Shown: positions 42,701 to 54,700, counted from the first letter of the stretch. The stretch: DNA of 64,000 nucleotides from an uncultured Verrucomicrobiae bacterium (GCA_937770485.1 CALJHX010000003.1:248415-312414), one strand, 5' to 3'. The notes: generated from the sequence alone by a model not told the origin. Translations and numbers: made by a program.

Positions 42701-45697
42701 GGTGGGCTTCCTCCAGAAAGTTACAAAGATAACTACGGAGTACAGTTATTGGGTTATCTTCATCCGCCAACAACAGGTGAATACAGATTTTTTATTAGTT
42801 CGGATGATAATGGAGAACTCTATCTCAGTACTGATGAAAGTACAGAGAACAAGAAGTTGATTGCGTCTGAGCCTAATTGGAATAACAGGCGTGATTGGAT
42901 TAGTAGCTATAACAGATACAAGGTTGGCCCTAAGGTTGACAATAATGAATGGCATCAAATCGCCATTTCACGGACCAAAGGTGGTAACGTGTCACTTTAT
43001 TTTGACGGCCAGAAGGTGGGAACTGGTTCTGCAAAGAACCTGGTTGATCTTAGCAATAACGACTTTAAGCTGGTCTTAAATCAGGATGGTACAGGAGGAT
43101 ATTATGCACATTCAGTGGCATCTTACGATGACCTCGGTATATGGACCCGCGCATTAACTGATCAGGATATTGAAAAGCTCTATACTAATGGACAAATAGG
43201 GAACGCATTGAATAGCGAAGCTGTAGGCTTAAGTAGTTCACTTGTGGCTCATCTAGGATTTGACGAAATTCTTGAAGATTCCACTGGTAATGCTAACTCT
43301 GGAATCTTGGCAAATAGCGCAGTTGATGTGTCGGTGCCCGGAGACATAATCGTTGCAACCTCTGATAACAGTCCATCAGGGGAAACTGTACAGTATGCAA
43401 TTGATGATAACCCAAGAACCAAGTATTTAAATTACGATAAATTAAATGCCGGTTTTACAATTACTTTAGCTAATCCGACTGCTCTGACTGGGCTAGGTTT
43501 AACTTCAGCTAATGATAGGTATGTTAGGGACCCGGCAACCTATAAATTGTCAGGCTCAAATGATCCGGTTGACAGTGGTTTTGAGCTTGTTTCAGAAGGT
43601 AAAGTTCCTGAATTTTCTGCTAGATTTCAAAGAAGAGAAATCAGATTCGAAGAAAAATCTAAATTTTATAAATATTATAAAATAACTTTCCCATCTGTCG
43701 TGGACGCGTCATCCGCTAATAGCGTTCAGATTGGAGAAGTCCAATTCTTGGGAGCTGAAGGTGAGATAAAGTTTGTTGAAGGTAAAATTGGTTCAAAAGG
43801 GTTAAACTTTGATTCAGGAGAATATATGGAGTTTGACGGTGATGGGACCGGTATTGACTTTACTGGTGATTTTTCAGTTTCGCTCTGGGTCAAGACCAAT
43901 GGTTGGCAGGATGATCCGGCAATAATAGGCAACAAAGACTGGGATGAAGGTTCAAATCAAGGTTGGATGCTTGCCTTTACTGACGATGGGTCGTTTCAAT
44001 TTAATGCTAATGAAATAGAAAATTGGAACACATTTAATCTTTCTGCAGAGACTACGAGAAATTCCAACCAGTCAGCACCCATTTTCTTGGAACAAGGAAA
44101 GGCCTACTATATAGAAGCACTAATGAAAGAGGGGGGAGGAAAAGACAACTTGTCGGTTACTTGGCAAATGCCAGGGGATCCAGAACCTGTCAATCAAACG
44201 ACAAAACCGATTTCAGGAACTTACCTTTCGCCTTGGTCGCTGGATATAGAAGGCAACCCAATTACCCCGATGCAGCTTAAGGACAAGGAATTAAGTACTA
44301 ACATAAAATTGAGTAAAGTTCTGCTTAATGAAGGAAGAATCAATGTGGCTATAAATGATGGTTCTCTGCAGGTTCAGGGTGGCAGTTCGATTTCCGGTAA
44401 AATATATCATTGGAAAACCTTGTCACAGGTTCGTAACACGACCGTCAGAATTAATCTTAGTGATACCAAGGATGGAAGTTATTCCACGAGTTTGGTCGAT
44501 ATTAAAAATACTGGAGACACCGGTGCTTACGCATTTGCTGATCTCGAATCTATTGTTTTGGATCCAAGTGACCCATACAAAAAATATTATACTGTAAGGC
44601 CAGAAAAAACAGATCAAGCTATAGGAATATCCGCTTATGATGCCGCCCTTGTGCAGGCTCACATTACAGAAAACTTAAGGGTAGGGCTTAACCAGAACGA
44701 GTTGTTAGCTGCAGATGTCACAAATAATGGTGAAATAACATCTCAGGATGCATTCTTTATTCTGGAACATTCTGTTGGATTAAGACCTGTTCCCTTCCCC
44801 GGGGCTGGAAATGTGTGGGTTTTTAAAGAATCCCAGATTCAAATAAACGAATTTTTATCAGCAAAGCTTGGCCAGGATTTCAAAGCAATTCTGATTGGTG
44901 ACGTTTCGGGAAATTGGATTGGTAATGAAAGCCTAGGGAATGACGGCAGGATATTTGGTCCAACGCTTCAACCAGTGTCTTTGGCCACAGTGCAGACAGG
45001 ATTTAGTAGTATATATAACCTGAAAACAGAAGAGCAGATTCACAGGTTAATGATTCAGTCTGGTGAAAAAAAGGTTTATGGAGTGAACATGCAATTAAGC
45101 TATGATGAATCAAAACATACGAAATTTACATTTGATTCTGATTACGCAATTGCTGTTAACGAGACAATACCTGGCGTGATCCTTGTTGGAATTGCAAACG
45201 GACAGGGTTTGAAGGGAGATAATGTTTTGTTAAGTATCAGGGCTAAAGGAATGGGGAAAGAGGATATTTGGCTTGATTCAATAACGGTAAATGAGGGTAT
45301 GTACCAAACTGGCTCCGGGGCAACAATGGGTTCACTGGATGCTGACTCTGACGGTTTAATGGATATTAATGAAACTGAAGTGTTTCACACTGACCCTGGA
45401 CTAAGGGATTCAGATGGAGATTCAATGCCCGATGGTGATGAAGTTTTTTCTGGGACGGATCCATTGGATGCAGAATCTGTTTTAAGTATCAATCTAACAG
45501 AAGAAAATGGAATATATCTGTTAAACTGGGAGTCGATTCTCGGAATTGGATACACTGTGGAAACGACCACTGATTTGAATAGTATTTGGACTAAATTCGG
45601 TGACACACGCTGGTCAACAGGAAAACAGATGGCTATTCCTATAGATCCCCCAGAAAACCTTAATCAATCATTCTACAGGGTTAAGATAAATCAATAG
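39584..45697 (+). CDS. Paralogue A, C-terminal part: lectin half, TIG, cohesin-like, dockerin-like
   Basis: The first in-frame ATG is at 39584, but sense coding begins only at the frameshift near 39668, so this is the second half of A and not a separate protein. In order: end of discoidin-like domain, second half of the lectin-like domain (GAGYWHNLSFD), the conserved NYWGTDSPILVEAMIYDF block, FN3/Ig-like (YRVEAVDAPF), TIG (41200-41450), cohesin-like domain (RVVVPIRASNISGL) interrupted by LamG and by PA14/LamG, a CnaB-like strand set, dockerin-like repeats (AADVTNNGEITSQDAFFI), Ca-binding DADSDGLMD / DSDGDSMPDG repeats, and a final beta module ending FYRVKINQ. It lies 10 bp before B. Without recoding it would have no signal peptide. 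Confidence 0.75.
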   Translation: MLRISQEPWNGSLCLLRMRRITQVICLDFPLLKTPGTHIEIGELEIITDDVTKGSGGAEPSGRPPLNNDTFDKIDDFHMVAIQGSSGKHGSIGAGYWHNLSFDAISNSSKKFILELPSGVDVKTFEAGLPDVYKSFVSDLNNMKNNAFLTRLWDTDLERYMRFYNMGGRDEVVSFSDNYWGTDSPILVEAMIYDFNEDFNRGPIFYEPVLKTASPKMYPFVEDITISTDSITDQSLRSGAPKQVSTERVTFSIKYNRAMDTNIDPTVHFGPAPPYTDNTVLAVDGGWQSSKEWTGEFAINPGTGDGFQMMHVYGGAAADDAWLVPARDEGRFRFQILSVGAASLTLKVVGHEGYNDVNWLQDDFETLAGYNLYRSNSVEGEYKRINDSLISSKSNRFIDSAVEPGREYHYKFTVVQTDQRESSFSNSSSAISKDTILPVITHESRKTATANMPLTLFAEASDNVSVQSVNLLYRRIGNTDFTSIQMKNTTGQRYSASIVASDVVLPGVEYYLEASDGIGVSSSGLAVSPYRVEAVDAPFITSTSPIIGPGTGGTRVTITGGNFVTETLVYFGDELALDVVVEGRTKITCTTPNHFADTVNILLENPGQKQFSLPRAFTFESTEARVRIPDQISPQFARVVVPIRASNISGLTASDFNVNYDPYVLTPVDISTGEKFSDWNLVSNIDTLSDLKYKLVNHLTFDETFMDSSGRGNHAFRDINYDNWNFQADRGGIFTKEIEGQKYSFGNLDFVEGKVGSHSIGGNFRTTDYVSLGRPDDLNLSNDVDFSMSVWMKTTGTILESTAPAIFSNDYLTLRTLKSKKEGEITSVDWVLVGAGGGRASGETMEGPDIDDHEWHHIAFIYDRTNKVFTYVDGVKVGEWSVPDKLDITTHLDSAFNLGQIGSGNQSNNLKVHFDDLAIWRRAINPSEVTTIFNAGIAGHDISSAGGAMQHKESKTLSVSLASNGGSFTGSGNLVNVEFLVIGKAGTKSPLYASGISVKEFTGITGGSIRDLGSSPKFPDKPDFSGKALYMEWPPGDSLGGLPPESYKDNYGVQLLGYLHPPTTGEYRFFISSDDNGELYLSTDESTENKKLIASEPNWNNRRDWISSYNRYKVGPKVDNNEWHQIAISRTKGGNVSLYFDGQKVGTGSAKNLVDLSNNDFKLVLNQDGTGGYYAHSVASYDDLGIWTRALTDQDIEKLYTNGQIGNALNSEAVGLSSSLVAHLGFDEILEDSTGNANSGILANSAVDVSVPGDIIVATSDNSPSGETVQYAIDDNPRTKYLNYDKLNAGFTITLANPTALTGLGLTSANDRYVRDPATYKLSGSNDPVDSGFELVSEGKVPEFSARFQRREIRFEEKSKFYKYYKITFPSVVDASSANSVQIGEVQFLGAEGEIKFVEGKIGSKGLNFDSGEYMEFDGDGTGIDFTGDFSVSLWVKTNGWQDDPAIIGNKDWDEGSNQGWMLAFTDDGSFQFNANEIENWNTFNLSAETTRNSNQSAPIFLEQGKAYYIEALMKEGGGKDNLSVTWQMPGDPEPVNQTTKPISGTYLSPWSLDIEGNPITPMQLKDKELSTNIKLSKVLLNEGRINVAINDGSLQVQGGSSISGKIYHWKTLSQVRNTTVRINLSDTKDGSYSTSLVDIKNTGDTGAYAFADLESIVLDPSDPYKKYYTVRPEKTDQAIGISAYDAALVQAHITENLRVGLNQNELLAADVTNNGEITSQDAFFILEHSVGLRPVPFPGAGNVWVFKESQIQINEFLSAKLGQDFKAILIGDVSGNWIGNESLGNDGRIFGPTLQPVSLATVQTGFSSIYNLKTEEQIHRLMIQSGEKKVYGVNMQLSYDESKHTKFTFDSDYAIAVNETIPGVILVGIANGQGLKGDNVLLSIRAKGMGKEDIWLDSITVNEGMYQTGSGATMGSLDADSDGLMDINETEVFHTDPGLRDSDGDSMPDGDEVFSGTDPLDAESVLSINLTEENGIYLLNWESILGIGYTVETTTDLNSIWTKFGDTRWSTGKQMAIPIDPPENLNQSFYRVKINQ
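39667..39676 (+). other. Apparent +1 frameshift site in A (TTT CCC)
   Basis: Before this point the coding frame is SSYLFRFP; after it the domain continues one base later as LLKTPGTHIEIGELEI. Removing one T or one C from TTTCCC restores one frame. The P-site codon TTT can re-pair as TTC in the +1 frame. Confidence 0.7.
41647..42410 (+). other. LamG domain inserted in the cohesin-like domain of A
   Basis: LVNHLTFDETFMDSSGRGN, DHEWHHIAFIYD and VHFDDLAIWRRAINPSE define a complete concanavalin-like LamG. It separates FSDWNLVSNID from SVSLASNGGSFTGSGNLVNVEF, which are contiguous in paralogue C (LSKWSFSSNIGG... GTGNLVNIEFK). Confidence 0.65.
42590..44260 (+). other. PA14 split by a circularly permuted LamG, within the cohesin-like domain of A
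   Basis: The PA14 N-half (YLHPPTTGEYRFFISSDDN) is followed by a LamG C-half (NNEWHQIAISRTKGG, DDLGIWTRALTDQD), then a LamG N-half (LVAHLGFDEILEDSTGN, FSVSLWVKTNGW) carrying a discoidin-like domain (43330-43760), then the PA14 C-half (AYYIEALMKEGGGKDNLSV). The last cohesin strand (LNEGRINVAINDGS) comes after. Confidence 0.6.
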
Positions 45698-45707
45698 TAT
45701 AGATATC

Positions 45708-48700
45708 ATGAATTTAAACATTTTATATTCAAATAACATTAATACAAATATGCTTTCTAACGTGAGATCTATTAAGCGAAGTTTCGTCCAGGGATTGTCA
45801 GCATATCTATGCTCATTGTTGTTGGTTTTATTCTTTATTGGGTTTTCGAATACGACAATTGCTCAATTTGTTTTGAAGCAACCGTTCGGACCGAAAAACG
45901 ACCCTGATTTCTTTTGCGAAGATTTAACGGCGGCGCCAAACCCTAATTCGTTAAATTTTAAAACCTCAAGAACTCCCGGTTTCAGTCAATATGGGCCATA
46001 CGAGAACTTTTACTCTCATTTACCAGTAGATGAGTTGTATTCTAATCTTGCTGACGATCAGCCTGAAGGCTTAGATATGTTCGATGTGAATCGAGTTGAA
46101 GGTAGAGTTGTGATAAAAATCGCACAAGAATATTCAATTGAACCTAATTTTTGGGAGAAACTAAAATTTGAAGGAATAGAAAAGTTAAGTCCAATTTTTC
46201 CGCTCGAACTTCCAGAAGTCAGGGTAAGGAAGATGTCCGCTTTAAGACCAGAGGAAGGTTCCCCAAAGCCTGATTTAAATAGATGGATGGAGGCTTGGCT
46301 TGTAGAAGGGGCATCAATTAAGGAGATAATAACCCAGCTTAATGACATGGATGAGGTGGAGTATGCGGAACCTGATTTCTTGTTTCAATTGGCCGGCGAT
46401 GGAAATACTGTAACTAAGAAATTAAACTCAGATTCCAATAAGAATGATATTTCTCGTAAACCAGCTGGTTTCAGCTTGATGGGTGGGCCAGCAAAGGATT
46501 TTATTCCAACTGCAGATACAGACCCCGGAATGTCAAAACAATGGCACCATGATGTGTTGAATATTCCTGCAGCATGGAATTATTTGAAATCAGCTGATAT
46601 TCCCACTGGTGGTAGTACCAATACAGTTATTGCTGTAATTGATACTGGGGTGGACATAAATCATCCTGATCTAAAGGATAATATATGGGTAAATCGTGCG
46701 ACTCACGGAGATCTTCTTGTCGGTAAGATAGAAATTGAATATGACGAAAAGGATCAGGGGGATAAGAATATTAGGAAGCAACAAATTGTTGATCTTACTT
46801 TTGTGAAGAACACAGGTAATGGGACACTCATTTTGGATCAAACATCAGAGTCTACATTGACAGAGTATTGGGTCATAACCTGCACAAGTTCTGCTGGCGG
46901 ATCCATTATCTTTTCAGTGAATGGAAGCAAAAGTAATGATCACCAGGATTATTTATTAAGTGACGGGCAATACACCAGTGATGGTGAGGAAATTTCATTT
47001 TTGATTTTTGATGGAAATAAGAATTTTGTTGTTGGTGATCAGTTTGAATTTCGCACATGGGCAGGCGAAATTCCAGGGAACGGTATCGATGATGATCAAA
47101 ATGGTTTTATTGATGATATTAATGGAGTGAATGTGGTCAGTGACAAGCGGTTCCATACTGTTGATGTAACGGATGTTAACGGACACGGGACACACATAGC
47201 TGGTGCCGCAGCTGCACAGGCCGGAAATGGTGTGGGAGGCGTGGGTGTGGCCTTTAATGCAAAAATAATGCCAATACGTGCGGCACAATATTCTGGTGCT
47301 CTTTCTTCAACAGACATCTCTGAAGCGATCATGTATGCATGGCAGAAGGGGGCGGATGTAATTAACATGTCATTTGCACTTCCCTATGAGTCAATGCTTG
47401 TCAAGGATGCCTTGACTGAGGCTTTTGGCACATCTGTACTGGTCTCAGCAGCGGGAAATTACGGCAAGCCCATCTTGTGTTGTGGGGGTAAACTACTGCC
47501 TTACTATCCTGCCGCTTACGATTGGGTTATTGGCGTTGAAGCTCGTTCCACAGCTCCCTGTTTTTGTCCAGTGCGCCCGCCATGGCTGACTACGTTTTCA
47601 AATTATGACAATGCCATGACTGGTGTTTGGCCTGCGCGCAGGGATCGTCTTGAATATGAGGTGAGTGTTCCGGGACGTGATATCTATAGCACTTGGCCTG
47701 GCGAAGAGAAATATTTTAGCCTTGACGGTACTTCTATGGCTTGTGGTATTACCTCAGGAATGGCGGCTTTATTAAAGGCCAAATGGACCATAGAAGATGG
47801 TTTTTATTCTAGGTTCATCATGAGTCAGATTGTTTCAAGTTCTTATCTTAAGGATAATGTAAGCCTTGATGATATACCTCCTCAGGATATACCGGGAGAA
47901 AAAGAAAAACCATTAATTCCATATAGGGATACGTGGGGTCCTGCAATCGAGCTTGATACAACAGGAAAATTGGTTTCATTACTTGAAGGTTATAAGGCTA
48001 AGGGTTTTTATGATTTTCCATTTAGAAAAGTCCCCGATATGCTGGGAGCCTTAACCAAGGCACCTACCCCATTCATATCATTAAAGGAACAGTGGATCTT
48101 TGATATGGAATCGATTTCAAATGTAAATGATGATGATGGACGAATCGATACTGGGGAAACGATTGAAATGGCTCTGGTAGTTCGAAATCACTGGGGCAAG
48201 GCGACAGATGTAGTGCTCAAACTTCACGCCATATCCAAGGGTGAAAAGGGACTGATTTCCTCCGACTCTGAGGGGCAACAGGCTTTTCAAGACGATCCGT
48301 ATGTAGAGTTGATAAACGATGAAGTAAACATTGGCGCCATTGGTACCTATTGCTGGAAGGATAATGGCCTGATTTACAAGGACGGTATCATTACTGGTAT
48401 CAAAAAACCTTTGAAGTTTAAATTGAATGACAATACGCCAAACGATCATATTATACCATTCATGCTAACTTTGACCTGTAAAAATGGGTATGGACCTGAT
48501 CAAGGGTTTGATGTCGATGACACTGTATATACATTTCCAGAAATAGATAAGTACACGATGCCTTGGAAACAGATTATTTCGATACAAAACTCAATGAGGT
48601 TCAATATGTTTGTGCAAAACGGGGAGGAGCTTCCCAAGGTTTACAGTGCAGATAAAGTTTGGGAATTGACTGAGGAACTGTCGCCTATGATTGCCAATGG

Positions 48701-51700
48701 CGGTTCAGGTTACGAAGTGGGAGACTCTATTTCGTTCACGGGGGGGGATTTAGAAAATGAGGCAGGACGCACCAGTTTGAAATCTCAGGCTAGGATTACT
48801 GTAAGTCAGGTTAATGCTTCGGGTGCAGTGGAAAAAATCACTGTAACTAACGCTGGCGCCTACACTACTGCTCCCGGGATACTTGTTAATAGTGATGGAA
48901 GCTATACGGATGTTGCTGCATATGAAGTGTCAACAAGTGGAGGTAATGGTTCCGGACTAAAATTGAAGGATGCTGTTTGGACTTCAACAACGAGTCCCAC
49001 TACTTTCACACTTACGAACGACAAGTATTATATTATTAAGGAACAGGTTACGGTGCTTGATAATGCTATTTTGAAAATAGAAGCAGGAACAAAGATACAA
49101 TGGGGAAGTCCGTTTCCGATGAGTCCCTTGCCCGGAGCCACTCACCCTTTACTGACAACAAAAGATAGCGGTCGTGTTGATGCAGTTGGGACTGTGGAAA
49201 AGCCGATTGAATTCTTCTATTCTGGTTACTCTTATAACGGTGCGTGGCGAACTGTAACTACTAGTGGGAGGTTGAATCTAAGCCATGTAAAAGTCATGAA
49301 CCCGCAAATGTCATCAATAGGGACGCTCGATCATATGCGTTTTGATTCAGATACGGATGATAGGACGGGTATGCTGAGTGCTAATGAGATTTCCCACAGT
49401 ATATTTGATTTTAGCAACTGGGATACAGCAAAACCGTATTACTATAAACCGCCAAAAATTAATAAAGTGAAAATGAGTCTGTTTGATAGGGATCATTCTG
49501 CACCAAGGCGCACAAGTTGGAATATAAAGAACTGGGACAAGACTCTATATATCGGTGAAATTCAGGATACTGTCTTTATGCCAGATGTGTTGAATGCTCA
49601 TGGATGGATTTACCCACATTCCAGCACCATTATTGTTCACGATTCCATTTCAGAGAAAAAAATATTTACATCAGCAGCTAAGAACTTCTTTTTCCCAGTT
49701 GTTTATAATGGTAAAACATACGTGTCCATTTTTACATCCCCAGATTCGGAGAGAAATATTGTCGAGATGGGTGAGTTCATTGCCAATCATTTTTATAAGG
49801 ATGGAAAGAGGGGACATGTAGCAAGTATAAACAATCAGGCTGAACACGATTTTCTTGTCGATTATGTTGATAAGTACGCTCAAAGGGTAGCCTTTGACGA
49901 AGAATATGGACGCACTGATGCCTACAATATAGGTCAAAGTTATAATGGCCGGGCAATAATAGGGCTTAATGACTATAGGGTGGAGGGTAAATGGGTTTGG
50001 TCAAGTGGGGAGGCGGTTGACTTCTTGAAATTGCGCCCTAATATTTATAATACATCTGACAGGAATGTGGCAGCAATTAGCGCACAAAGAAGTAATACTG
50101 GTGCAAAACATGGGTATTTTGGCACATGGGATTATGTGAGGAATTATGATGCTGAACAATGTATGATGATTTTGGAACTCCCTGGAAGTTACACTCAGGA
50201 AATGCTTGATGAGGCTGAGTATCTGATACTCCCTGAAATAGCTCACAAGGCTTCTAATCAACAGTTGAAAAATAACGCACTGTTAATTCCCACTTGGGAC
50301 CCAGAAGTACGTCATTTAATGCAATTTCAGGGACCCTGGTCAATAAGAAGCGATTGGCTGTCAATAGCAAATAACTATTGGGGCGGAGGGAGTTCTGGTA
50401 TTTCGGATCATGTAATAGAAGCGATGATTACCGATTTTGAAGAGGATTTTAATAAAGGTAAAATTGTATACAAACCAAAACAAACTACTTCTCCGGAAAA
50501 TGCCTATCCTCACGTAGTCGATATTAAGTTAACAAGTGCAGGAAATGACAAGGTATCCCTTTTGGTAAACCCTTCTATCGGTGTCGAGACAATTCGTTTG
50601 CATGTAGTTTTTAACAGAGATATGGATACGACTACATTGCCACTGGTTTCGTTTGGACCCTCTGCTCCGCTTACAGATTTTCAAGTTGGTCTTCTGGACG
50701 GTAAATGGGAAGACGCTCGTACCTGGACAGGTTCGGAGTATATCAGTTACGGTTCAAATAACGGATATCAAATGGTGGGTGTGTGGGGGGCAAGAGCAGC
50801 AGACGACAAGTGGCTAGAAACAGGTTATGATGCAGGCCGTTTCAGGTTCAGAGTTGATTATGGGACAGCAGAATCGCTTGATTTGCAGGCAGATGGTAGC
50901 AAGGAATCAGTAAAGCTTACATTGTCTCAAACAGATTATGATCTTTTGACAGGTTATAATATCTACCGATCTGATACCAGGGGTGGAGATTATAAAAGGG
51001 TTAATTCATTCGTGGTTCCCTACGTTCAAGGGCAATTGAATTATACTGATTCTGATGTTGGTCCGGGAAAAGACTACTATTATAAGTTCAAGGTTGTGAA
51101 AACAGGCGGAGAGGAGTCTGAGTTTTCGAATGTTGCAATCGCTACCACCGCGGACACAATAGCGCCGAATGTCTATCATGTTCCAATTAAGAGTACCATT
51201 GCCAACCTGCCATTAACCGTTTTGGCTACAGTTGTAGATAATAAGATTGTCTATGAGAGTAATCTCTACTTCAGGTTAAACGGTGACACGGATTATAAAA
51301 AAATCCCTATGGAAAAAATAGCTGAGAACCAGTACAGGGCCAATATTCCTGGGTCTTCTGTTTCAGCAAAGGGTATTGAATATTATATTGAAGCGTCCGA
51401 CGGGATAAATAAGTCTTTTGCTAACATCAACGCGCAGCGTGGAGGTAAAATTACAGTTCGGGAATATCACAATATAGGCAGTGAATATATAAGCTACCTT
51501 AAAAACTCAAATAAGTTTAACTCTCCTGTTTTTAATAAAGGTGGTACTCCTGACCTTGAGACTGAAGCATATTCGTTTGAGTGGCCTGCAGGCCCAGACC
51601 CTGTCAACAATCCAAAGGCGAGACCCAGATCCGATGTTAAGGACCGGTATGGCTGGCAGATACTTGGTTATTTACTGCCACCAGAAACAGGCGATTACCG

Positions 51701-54700
51701 CTTCTTTCTAGCCTCAGATGATAATTCGGAATTATATTTAAGCACTGATCACTCACCAGCAAATGCAGTTAGAATTGCAAATGAAAGCAGTTGGAGGGGT
51801 GTTCGTAACTATCCCGGTTTTTACTCAGATAATGGTAGGGACGAATCAGTTTCTAAATCTATCTCGTTAGTTGGAGGAAGGAGATATTATATTGAGGCAT
51901 TTGCGAAAGAAGGTGGAGGAGGAGACAATCTTGCTGTCGCTTGGCAGTTGCCTGGGGGTGAAATTCCTCGAAATGGCGCCATACCAATAAGCGGTGAATA
52001 CCTAGAGCCATGGAATCCTGATACTGGTGAACAGGCCCCTGCCACACAGGATAATTCAATTATAACAATTGATGTTCAGGACAAACCTCTAATCTTTACT
52101 ATAGATACATTGAGAGGAACTGATAAGGGCGAAACACCAGTCGTTATAAACGGCATAAATTTTAAAACGGACTCTGTCGTCTTTTTTGGAGACAAAAAAT
52201 CCCCTAATATCAAATATATTAGCCCAAATAAAATTGAAGCTTTTTCACCTCCAATGAGAGAGGGGCACTATGATGTTACCGTGATAAATGATTATTCAGA
52301 AAATGTTGCAGTAGAGAATGTGGGAATAAGAGATAATCTTGTAGTGCATTTGCCTATGGATGGAAGTCTTGAAGAATTAAGTGGAAGAAAGAATGACAGC
52401 TACCAGATTGGTGATTTGAAGTTCAAGACAGGAAACATTGGCACACACCATCTGATGGCCGACTTTAACGGTGAAAATAGAATCACATTGATGGATCCAT
52501 CTGATTTGGACTTTGGTTCAGAACGTGATTTTTCAATTTCAATGTGGGTAAAGAACGCTTGGTCCACAAATTCCGTTCCGGATTCTGTGATTGGATATCC
52601 TTTACTATCATCCATGGATATTCAAGGGGTGTATACTCGTGAACAAATGGGTCAGACTCCTGGCTGGATGTTGGGAACAAAACCAGAAGGAGAACTTTTC
52701 TTTGAATTATATGGAACCGGAGGCCATGCGGTTTTGGGTAAAAAAACCGGAATTGAGGATGCCGACTGGCATCATTTGGCTCTTACGGTGGATAGAGATA
52801 GTAGTTTTACTTTGTATGTTGATGGCTCGCCAATAGCTGAGAAAATTATAAACACCAGTCTGGGCTCAATAGATTCTGGGTTATTCACCAATATAGGGGA
52901 TTCCGGCTACGGGGATTATATGGGGGTAGATAAGTTTCAACTTATGTCTGATGATCGATATAATAATACTCTTATTTTTAGTACCGAAATACAGGTGGGT
53001 TCGGGGGGTAATAGTAAGGTTTACTCCACGAGTGATTTGAAGGAGGGGATGCCCCTCGTCATGGATAATGGTAACTTGATTGTGTTGACCTCCGATCATC
53101 GGAGTTCAGGCAGGAAGGGGGCCTTGATTGGCGGCCAAAAAGTAGGGCCTACCAATCGCAATGACTTTAGGTTTTGGCACACTGGGACCAAGGCCGTGGT
53201 TAAGGATGAGAGTGAAAACACCTTTCAGTTCACGATTAAAAGATTATATAATCAGAGCGAATCTTTTGATCATGGAACAAGAAAAAGGGTGTTGTTAAAT
53301 TGTTCGGAGAAATTGGATAGGTGGAGTGTGTTGGTGCTGGACAATGGCGGGTTGTTAACCGTTGTAGATTATTCAGGTCACAACCCTAATTCGGACAATG
53401 AGGATTGGGTCGATCTCATAAACTGGAGTGGCTCTACGGTACCTTCCAATTCTACAGGTAGGACTGCACTCCCGTTTGAGTCTGGCACAATAAAGGGTGG
53501 TGAAATTGTTCAAACTCTTCATTCATCGGAGTTCAAGGGGTTGGGTGTCGATGACCTTGGGATATGGAGCAGGTCGCTTTCCCCGGCGCAAATAAATGCC
53601 ATTTATATTTCAGGCCTTACAGGAGATAACTTATCCAAATCTCCCAACGTGACAAATGTAAAACTTGCGGACGGTCGGCATGCTGTCGCACCTAATGGGT
53701 TTATTTTTGAAAGTGATCTCGCAAGGTTGGTCGTAAATAATGTGAAAGCTCCATCAGACATCAATCGTGTCATAGTGTCTGTCACTGCTTCTAATCTTTC
53801 TAACTTGGATAGTGCCAGTATTGGGCTTGAGTATGACGCTACCAAACTGGTTCTTATTAATCCAGTAATAGGACCAAACCTTACAGCTTGGCAACTGGAA
53901 ACAACAAAAGACACGGCTGGAAATATAGAAGTCTCATTGCAATCAACGGTAACAAAATTCAGTGGAAGTGGAGAATTATTTAATGTCGAATTTGAGTTGC
54001 TTCGCGATAAACTAAAAGCAGGTGAAAAAATTCCGGTTAAAGTTTCTAAAAGCATGCTGAATGATGGTTCGACGGCTCCGACTATTAAGCATGGTTTGAT
54101 CATCATTGAAGGTGGGTTCTCTATATCCGGTAAAATAGTCCATTGGAACAGCAACAGGGAAGTCCCAAAAACTATAGTACACTTGACTGGTCAGGATACA
54201 GTTGACTACGACACTGGTACGTCCGGTTGGATTAACTTTCAAGATCTGGATTCAGGGCAGTACAGGATTTCTCCGGAGAAGAACGACAATGTAAACGGGA
54301 TAACGGCATATGATGCCTCATTGATAATGCGCCACGTGGTTGGGGTTTCCACAATTACTAATGCCCATGCTCTTATGGCTGCGGATGTAAGCGGAAACGG
54401 GACTCTGTCATCGTTAGATGCGTTTTACATACTTGACCATTCAGTTGGGAACAGAAAACTACCCTTCCCTGGGGTGGGAAAGGTTTGGGCTTTTTCGCCT
54501 AACGATATCAACCTGACAATTTTCAATGCCTCGCTGCTGGGTCAGGACTTCAAGGCGATTTTAATGGGAGATGTGTCAGGGGATTGGGTTTATAAAAAGC
54601 AAAATGATGAAGGTGCTATATCGAGCCCAAGTGCAAAACGTATTTCACCGGATGTATTAATTGGATCTAATACAATACGAACCGATGCTGATGGAGGATA

